Shown: in pieces, positions 5,641 to 10,081 of the stretch
Position numbering within the stretch: the first letter of the stretch is position 1
How the letters are laid out: each line of letters starts with the position of its first letter
Assembly (NCBI GenBank): GCA_003505905.1
Contig: DNXM01000134.1
Location: 1-10,081 of the forward strand
From: Oscillospiraceae bacterium
GTDB lineage: Bacteria > Bacillota > Clostridia > Oscillospirales > Acutalibacteraceae
DNA: 10,081 nucleotides
Reading direction: 5' to 3'
Translations under genes and position numbers: made by a program
Notes under the pieces: model-generated
What the model was told of the DNA's origin: nothing
The model's database searches: none
The model's input: only the letters and a program-made list of their open reading frames with translations

Positions 5641-7254
5641 TTATGCGGCTGCGCCGCCGTAGATGGTGAAATCTTTGTCAACGAATGTGCCGTTGCTTTC
5701 ACCGACAAGCGTCCAAGTCTTGTGGAGGTTGAGAACCTTCAACAGCGGGGACTCAAGACCGACGGAAATCTTAACAATGCCGTAGACCTTGACATTGCCG
5801 ACCGCCTGAATGCCTTCCAAGGTCGGATAGACAATGGTGGGATCCATCAGGAAATCAACGGGAATGTCGAGTGTGTACTGGTCAGCGCCGCTGGTAACCG
5901 TTGCGGTAACCTTAACGCCGAGACCGACTTCAACAGCGACATCAATCACGACAATCTGAACAAGCTTAACATTTGCGCCGATTTGAAGGGTTGCTTCGAC
6001 ACGGGCAAGAGCGTTGAGCTGGGAGCCGGTTGCTTCTTCTTCGCTGATGACTCTGACCTTGTTGTTGATGATTTCAATACCCTTCTGCTGGGAAGAGGTA
6101 AGAACAAGCTCAATCATACCGTCAAAGTGGATAACAACCTTGGCGGTGATGCCGATGGTGATGGCAGGGCAGTTCGGGATAGCGACATCCATGGTGAATA
6201 CCGGGATGACGGAATCGGAACCGGATTCCAAACCGACGGTGGAAAGACCGTTCTTAATGCGTGCGAAGAAATCGAGGTCATCTTCGCCTTCTTCCATGTC
6301 ACGGACAGCCTTTTCGGCAAGAGATGCCGCATAAGAGCCGGACACAGTGGTCTTGTCGGTTACATCGTAATCCATGAGCAGGTAAGCTTCGTTAATCTGT
6401 TTCTTTGCAAGGTCACCGTCAAACTTGGTGGTGATGTCGAAGTTGCGAACTTCGTACTTTTTGGTCAGGTTAACGCCCTTGATATCGCCGCCGACGGAAA
6501 CATCAAAGCCGTCATCCTTAACGGCAAAGCTGACCTTTACGGGGCCGACGCTGAAGCTGCCCTTGATTTTTTCAAGGAGAGACTGACCGTTGAGTGTTAC
6601 ATTTGCTTTTTCGGTTTCGGCAAACGGATTGACGTTTGCTTCATAGTGGAGGTAGCCGATGTCGTCCTGATTGATGACATTGCCGTCCTCGGACATCAAG
6701 CCGAGACCGTCCGCCGTAACGCTCATTTCGCTCAAAGCACCGATTTGACCCTGCTGGTTGGCAACAACATTGCCGCCGGGATTAACCGTGTTGAGCTTGT
6801 TCTGTCTTGCTGTAACCGCAGCACCGAGAGCGATGTTTGCAGTTGCCTTGTCGATGGTTGTTTCCTTCAGCTTGCCGAACAGGCTTACGCTGATGGTAAC
6901 AATACCGAGGTCGATTGCAACATCGAGCTTTTTCTGCTCGGTTGCATTTTCGTCGACAAGACCGGCGGCAACGGCAAGGGATTCACCGACAATGAAGTTG
7001 GTGACAGCCTTGTCAGCCTCAAACTTACCGACGAGGACGTTCCAATCGTAGCAGGCCTGAACAACTTCATAATTCGGATCGTTTGCGTCGATGTCGTAAT
7101 TATGGTTGTCGTCTGCCTTGTAGGTCAGGTTGAACTGATCTGCTACGAGTGCGTACCACTCTGCCTGGGTGTATGCATCTGACGGTTGAACAGCCGGTGC
7201 AAGACCCATAATGGACATAACAAAGGACAAGAGTAGTGCAAGGATTTTTTGCAT
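5641..7254 (-). CDS. Secreted protein of unknown function with SLH-like N-terminal region
   Basis: The 537-residue product is not one I can name. The ATG (7252-7254) follows AAAGGAG at 7264-7270 and starts a clear signal peptide: MQK, then a hydrophobic core (residues 4-18), with possible cleavage after APA (21) or SDA (27). Residues about 28-100 resemble a divergent S-layer-homology repeat: an AEWYALVADQF helix, a central acidic segment (50-64), WNVLVG-KFEADKAVT, then a helix. A second, weaker SLH-like half may lie at 105-150 (LDVAIDLGIV, then TTIDKATANIALGAAV). SLH repeats bind secondary wall polymers, so surface attachment is possible. Residues about 155-537 alternate polar and hydrophobic residues, as in beta-rich extracellular proteins. 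There are only two Cys, no sortase motif and no catalytic signature. It has its own promoter and terminator, so it is monocistronic. The codons TTA, CTA and TCA are avoided almost throughout. Confidence 0.85.
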   Translation of the reverse strand: MQKILALLLSFVMSIMGLAPAVQPSDAYTQAEWYALVADQFNLTYKADDNHNYDIDANDPNYEVVQACYDWNVLVGKFEADKAVTNFIVGESLAVAAGLVDENATEQKKLDVAIDLGIVTISVSLFGKLKETTIDKATANIALGAAVTARQNKLNTVNPGGNVVANQQGQIGALSEMSVTADGLGLMSEDGNVINQDDIGYLHYEANVNPFAETEKANVTLNGQSLLEKIKGSFSVGPVKVSFAVKDDGFDVSVGGDIKGVNLTKKYEVRNFDITTKFDGDLAKKQINEAYLLMDYDVTDKTTVSGSYAASLAEKAVRDMEEGEDDLDFFARIKNGLSTVGLESGSDSVIPVFTMDVAIPNCPAITIGITAKVVIHFDGMIELVLTSSQQKGIEIINNKVRVISEEEATGSQLNALARVEATLQIGANVKLVQIVVIDVAVEVGLGVKVTATVTSGADQYTLDIPVDFLMDPTIVYPTLEGIQAVGNVKVYGIVKISVGLESPLLKVLNLHKTWTLVGESNGTFVDKDFTIYGGAAA

Positions 7255-7263
7255 AGAGATTCG

Positions 7264-7270
7264 CTCCTTT
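7264..7270 (-). promoter_or_regulatory. Ribosome binding site of the secreted protein gene
   Basis: AAAGGAG on the minus strand lies nine bases before the ATG at 7254. It decides the start, because the frame is open further upstream to 7308, where a longer N terminus would put charged residues before the signal peptide and would overlap the leader hairpin. Confidence 0.85.
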
Positions 7271-7282
7271 CGTAAATTCACC

Positions 7283-7309
7283 ATTAGTGAGATGCGCAAC
7301 CTCACCAAT
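7283..7309 (-). promoter_or_regulatory. Hairpin at the 5' end of the secreted protein mRNA
   Basis: Read on the minus strand, ATTGGTGAG and CTCACTAAT pair over nine positions with one G-U pair, around a 9-base loop. The mismatch seen in plus-strand DNA becomes a wobble pair only in the minus-strand RNA, which suggests an RNA function. With transcription starting near 7313, the stem would begin about four bases from the mRNA 5' end and end 12 bases before the ribosome site. Stabilisation of the mRNA 5' end is the simplest reading; an operator is the alternative. Confidence 0.5.
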
Positions 7310-7319
7310 AAGCAATTAC

Positions 7320-7348
7320 ATTATAATGGCTTGTCTTCCAAAATTCAA
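7320..7348 (-). promoter_or_regulatory. Sigma-A-type promoter of the secreted protein gene
   Basis: On the minus strand, TTGAAT (7348-7343, 4 of 6 matches to the -35 box) is followed after exactly 17 bases by a perfect TATAAT (7325-7320). The predicted start is near 7313, giving a leader of about 58 bases. The surrounding DNA is AT-rich, unlike the flanking genes. Confidence 0.75.
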
Positions 7349-7451
7349 GATGCTTCACAAAATATTGAAATTTTTGTTAAATATGACGAACTTTTGCAAA
7401 TTCGTTTGGGTGAATTAACAACACAAATTCGAAATATTCCGTACGGAACGG
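7349..7451. other. AT-rich intergenic upstream region with short repeats
   Basis: No convincing gene lies here. Upstream of the -35 box there is an imperfect inverted repeat ACGAA (7386-7390) with TTCGT (7401-7405), a direct repeat CAAATTCG (7397-7404 and 7424-7431, 27-base period), and a perfect 12-base palindrome TTCCGTACGGAA (7437-7448) that begins three bases past the stop of the M14-like gene. These could be regulator sites. The palindrome is too short and lacks a T run, so it is a poor terminator. Confidence 0.4.
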
Positions 7452-8249
7452 TCACATGATGCAGGACAAAACAAGTGTTTCCTCTAATTGGCGGTACACG
7501 GATTCTTTTGTGCCGCAAAAAGACAGGCAAAAGGCAGGTCGGTTAAATTCCTCCGAAAACTGTTCGGCAATTCCGCAATACCGTCCGGGGGAAAAGCAGG
7601 GCGGTTCTGCGGGCAGTCCGCTCGTTGAACAAAGCACCTTCTGCATCATTTCCGCTCGCTGTTCCGGCAATTTCGGGGATGATACGCACAGCGCATCGTC
7701 GCCTTCTCTCAATACCATGATATGCCGAAATGCACGGTGCCGGCACGCACGCAGAATTGCCCTTGTTTCGGGCTCGCTCTCGGGTACCTTGCCGGCAAAG
7801 AGCGGTTCCCGAGCGTCATCGGAGAGCGGAACAAGGTGTTTTCGTTCATGCCAATGCGGTTTGTAATTTTCCGCAAGATTAACACCGTGTGCGTTTGTGT
7901 TTTGCTTGCTTTCCAAGCCGTCGGGGTTGACGCACGGCAGAATCATAACACCTCTTGTCTGCAAAATCGAACGGATGCGAATGCCCGAAAGGGAGGTGTT
8001 TTCGACATAGCTTTTGCACATTTTTTCAAAAAAGCTCAAGAGCACCTGCGGTGAAAGGGTATCCAATCCGTCAAATCCGCCAAGAAGCAGAACGGGGTCA
8101 TCGGTGTTGCCCAGTCGCAGGGAAAACAATGCCCGATTGTTCCAACTGCGGGACAGAGCGGAAAATTCGGCAAACGGAAATTCGTCCCGAAGACGATATA
8201 CGGTGCGCCGAAGCAGCGTATAATCCAAAACAGCGGTGTTTGTATCCAT
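7452..8249 (-). CDS. M14 carboxypeptidase-like protein, catalytic residues apparently lost
   Basis: A 265-residue protein with the backbone of a zinc carboxypeptidase of family M14: VLLLGGFDGLD (53-63) in the place of the HxxE zinc motif, ILPCVNPDGLE (103-113), AHGVNLAENY (120-129), SEPETRAI (158-165) and VLREGDDAL (179-187). Each expected active-site position is changed. HxxE reads D60-x-x-D63, the Asn-Arg of LNRNF reads Ala126-Glu127, the third zinc His appears as Arg181, and the catalytic Glu stretch reads CLSFCG (231-236). Clostridial M14 enzymes often cut peptidoglycan peptides, but this protein is probably a non-catalytic relative. No signal peptide is present. About ten Cys suggest a cytoplasmic location. 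The ATG follows AAAGAGG (8258-8264) at eight bases. It is divergent from glmS. Confidence 0.72.
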   Translation of the reverse strand: MDTNTAVLDYTLLRRTVYRLRDEFPFAEFSALSRSWNNRALFSLRLGNTDDPVLLLGGFDGLDTLSPQVLLSFFEKMCKSYVENTSLSGIRIRSILQTRGVMILPCVNPDGLESKQNTNAHGVNLAENYKPHWHERKHLVPLSDDAREPLFAGKVPESEPETRAILRACRHRAFRHIMVLREGDDALCVSSPKLPEQRAEMMQKVLCSTSGLPAEPPCFSPGRYCGIAEQFSEEFNRPAFCLSFCGTKESVYRQLEETLVLSCIM

Positions 8250-8353
8250 TTTTTCAACCTCTTTTACAATTTCTCCCTATATTCTTATGCAAAGTCGGAT
8301 AAAATAAACCGTTCTGCGCAAAATAAAAGAAAAACAGAGGGTGATGAAACATT
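8250..8353. promoter_or_regulatory. Divergent intergenic region between the M14-like gene and glmS
   Basis: These 104 bases must carry the start signals of both divergent genes. Toward glmS, TTTACA (8263-8268, 5 of 6) is followed at 17 bases by the weak TATGCA (8286-8291). A better -10 match, TAAAAT (8300-8305), lacks a -35 box. Toward the M14-like gene I see no clear pair of boxes. There is too little room for a glmS ribozyme and none of its conserved core is recognisable on the plus strand. Confidence 0.35.
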
Positions 8354-10081
8354 ATGTGCGGAATAGTCGGTGTTAACGGCTGCACGGCGGCGGTGCCGTT
8401 TTTGCTTGAGGGATTGAGGCGGCTGGAATATCGTGGCTATGATTCGGCAGGTATTGCGCTGCTTGAAGCGGGCGAAATTCAAACGGTAAAATGTCGGGGG
8501 CGAGTGGGTGATTTAGCGAAAAAGGTTGAAAGGCAGGAGAATCTTTCGGCGGTCATCGGCATCGGGCACACCCGTTGGGCAACAAGGGGAGAAGCGAATG
8601 ATGCAAATGCGCATCCGCACACCTGCGGCGAATTTTCGATTGTTCATAACGGCATTTTGGAAAATGAAAAGGAGCTTAAAGAAAAGTATTTGCGCTTGTG
8701 TCCGTTTTCGAGTGATACCGACAGCGAAGTGATAGCACAGCTTTTGCACCGCTTGTATGACGGGAATGTGTTGGAAACCGTTGCCAAGGTCGCCGATTTG
8801 CTGAAAGGTTCTTTTGCCTTTGCCGTTTTGTGTGCCGATGCACCCGATGCGCTGTTTTGCGTGCGCCGTTCGAGTCCGCTTTTGGTCGGGGTCGGTGAAG
8901 CGGAAAGCTTTGTCGCTTCGGATTTGTCGGCAATGACGGAAAGTGTGCAAACGCTCTATCGGATGGAGGATGATGAAATTGCCGAGGTGAAACGGGATTC
9001 GGCGGCGTTTTTTGATTTTTCACTGCAACCGATTGAAAAAGCCGCCGAGCCTTTCGACCAAAGACAAACGGCGGTGAATCGGGGCAGCTTCGAGCACTTT
9101 ATGCTCAAAGAAATTCACGAAGTGCCCACGGCCATTCGGCGCACGGTGCAGGAAGGCAAGCTGATGCCCGAAGCGGATTTCGCCAAACCGAGCCGCATTT
9201 TCTTTTCTGCCTGCGGGTCGGCTTATCATGTCGGTGAAGCTGCCGCGTTTGTCTGGGAGGATTGGCTTCAAATCCCCGTGGAGGTTTCGGTTGCATCGGA
9301 ATTCCGAACTCGAAAGCTGCCCTTGCCGAGCGGTTCATGGATGGTGATTGTCAGCCAAAGCGGCGAAACGGCGGATTCCTTGGCGGCGTTGCGGGAAGCG
9401 AAAAAGCAAGGGATTCCCGTGCTGTCGATTGTCAATGTGCCGAACAGCGCCATCGCCGTGGAGAGCGATTACGTGTTCTATACCAAGGCCGGCACGGAGG
9501 TGGCGGTCGCAACGACCAAGGCGTACGAGGCACAGCTGGCGGCGGTATATGCTCTCGGGCTTTCGCTTGCCGAAAAGTGGGAAACGCTCGACCGAAATTG
9601 TATCGAAAAGTACAAGAGAGAATTAAACCGACTTGCCACGGCGGCGGAGGAAGCACTGAAAACCGAAGAGCAAATGCGTGCCGTTGCCGAACGAATGCCT
9701 CGTGATGAGCCGATTTTTTTCATTGGCAGAGGGCAGGGATATGCGGCATCTATGGAGGCAGCATTGAAGCTGAAAGAGGTCAGCTATTTGCCGGCGCAAA
9801 GCTATCCGGCAGGGGAAATGAAGCACGGAACGATTTCACTGATTCGTCGGCATTCGCCTGTGTTTGCGTTTTGCCTGAATGAGGAATTGAATGCCAAAAT
9901 GCAGTGCAGTATGGATGAATTGACCGCAAGGGGCGCAAAGGTAACCGCTGTTTCGTTTTCGGAGGATTTGCAGGCTTCCGAGCGGATTCTTTTGCCGAAG
10001 GTGGCGGAAAGCTTTGCCGTGAGCATGGCGGTCATCCCGATGCAGCTACTCGCTTATTATACGGCACGGCGGCTTGGGTGC
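8354..10081 (+). CDS. glmS: Glutamine--fructose-6-phosphate aminotransferase (isomerizing), 3' end cut by the window
   Basis: Makes glucosamine-6-phosphate from fructose-6-phosphate and glutamine, the entry step to UDP-GlcNAc and the cell wall. The frame is open for 576 codons to the window edge; I translated it throughout without a stop. Residues 1 to about 230 form the glutaminase domain, with nucleophile Cys2 (exposed after Met removal), HTRWAT (72-77), HNG (98-100) and DTDSE (121-125). Two SIS sugar-isomerase domains follow: ACGSAYHVG (286-294), SQSGET (334-339), TTKAY (387-391), then GRGQGY (458-463), EAALKLKEVSY (468-478) and GEMKHGTISL (487-496). The sequence stops at ARRLGC, just before the usual DVDKPRNLAKSVTVE ending, so about 15 residues lie outside. 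The start is supported by GAGGGTGAT at 8337-8345. A Cys is required directly after Met for the enzyme. Confidence 0.97.
   Translation, partial: MCGIVGVNGCTAAVPFLLEGLRRLEYRGYDSAGIALLEAGEIQTVKCRGRVGDLAKKVERQENLSAVIGIGHTRWATRGEANDANAHPHTCGEFSIVHNGILENEKELKEKYLRLCPFSSDTDSEVIAQLLHRLYDGNVLETVAKVADLLKGSFAFAVLCADAPDALFCVRRSSPLLVGVGEAESFVASDLSAMTESVQTLYRMEDDEIAEVKRDSAAFFDFSLQPIEKAAEPFDQRQTAVNRGSFEHFMLKEIHEVPTAIRRTVQEGKLMPEADFAKPSRIFFSACGSAYHVGEAAAFVWEDWLQIPVEVSVASEFRTRKLPLPSGSWMVIVSQSGETADSLAALREAKKQGIPVLSIVNVPNSAIAVESDYVFYTKAGTEVAVATTKAYEAQLAAVYALGLSLAEKWETLDRNCIEKYKRELNRLATAAEEALKTEEQMRAVAERMPRDEPIFFIGRGQGYAASMEAALKLKEVSYLPAQSYPAGEMKHGTISLIRRHSPVFAFCLNEELNAKMQCSMDELTARGAKVTAVSFSEDLQASERILLPKVAESFAVSMAVIPMQLLAYYTARRLGC

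Noticed and set aside
5572..7182. Plus-strand 536-residue protein
   Set aside because: It runs through a terminator hairpin, has no good ribosome site, and is explained by codon bias of the minus-strand gene, which has full expression signals and a signal peptide.
7437..7448. Palindrome TTCCGTACGGAA as terminator for the M14-like gene
   Set aside because: A hairpin from it would have only four pairs and no T run on the minus strand; a protein-binding site is as likely.
7211..7459. Plus-strand 82-residue open frame
   Set aside because: It lies across the promoter and leader of the minus gene, lacks a ribosome site and resembles no family.
8305..8322. Minus-strand GCGCAGAAC resembling part of the glmS ribozyme core
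   Set aside because: It is on the wrong strand for glmS, only a partial match, and the rest of the ribozyme has no room.
9262..9705. Plus-strand 147-residue open frame rich in Arg, Gly and Cys
   Set aside because: It is an alternate-frame shadow inside glmS, whose own frame is open and carries SIS-domain motifs throughout.

Overview
The window looks like a chromosomal housekeeping segment of a Gram-positive anaerobe in the Clostridia, possibly of the Oscillospiraceae/Ruminococcaceae type. The reasons are the Bacillota-style block ftsY–rdgB–yhbY–nadD–yqeK, strong Shine-Dalgarno sites before most genes, a secreted protein with divergent SLH-like sequence, and roughly balanced base composition. 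The family-level placement is an inference from remembered sequences, not from a search.

Layout. (1) Positions 1–74 hold a tRNA-Pro(UGG) whose first base is the first base of the window. It is followed by a terminator-like hairpin that overlaps a candidate promoter. (2) Positions 146–5568, plus strand, form a compact run of seven genes: aspS, ftsY, rdgB, a yhbY-like RNA-binding gene, nadD, yqeK and a flavin-reductase-family gene. Several of these overlap by 4 to 17 bases and are probably co-transcribed and translationally coupled. The run covers tRNA charging, membrane protein targeting, nucleotide-pool cleaning, ribosome assembly, NAD synthesis and dinucleotide polyphosphate hydrolysis. It ends at a symmetrical hairpin at 5587–5629. 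(3) That hairpin also serves the convergent minus-strand gene 5641–7254, a 537-residue secreted protein with no family I can name. It has its own good sigma-A-type promoter at 7320–7348 and a hairpin close to the predicted 5' end of its mRNA. (4) Positions 7452–8249, minus strand, encode a protein with the M14 carboxypeptidase fold signature whose metal-binding and catalytic positions all appear substituted. (5) Divergent from it, glmS starts at 8354 and runs off the right edge about 15 codons before its expected end.

The left half is ordinary core metabolism. The less ordinary parts are the secreted protein, the apparently dead M14 peptidase beside glmS, the tRNA/aspS junction, and the replacement of the usual lytR/rsfS genes after yqeK by a flavin reductase gene. 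I see no CRISPR array, insertion sequence, phage gene or toxin–antitoxin pair. No stretch over 300 bases lacks a gene; the longest gap is 7255–7451.
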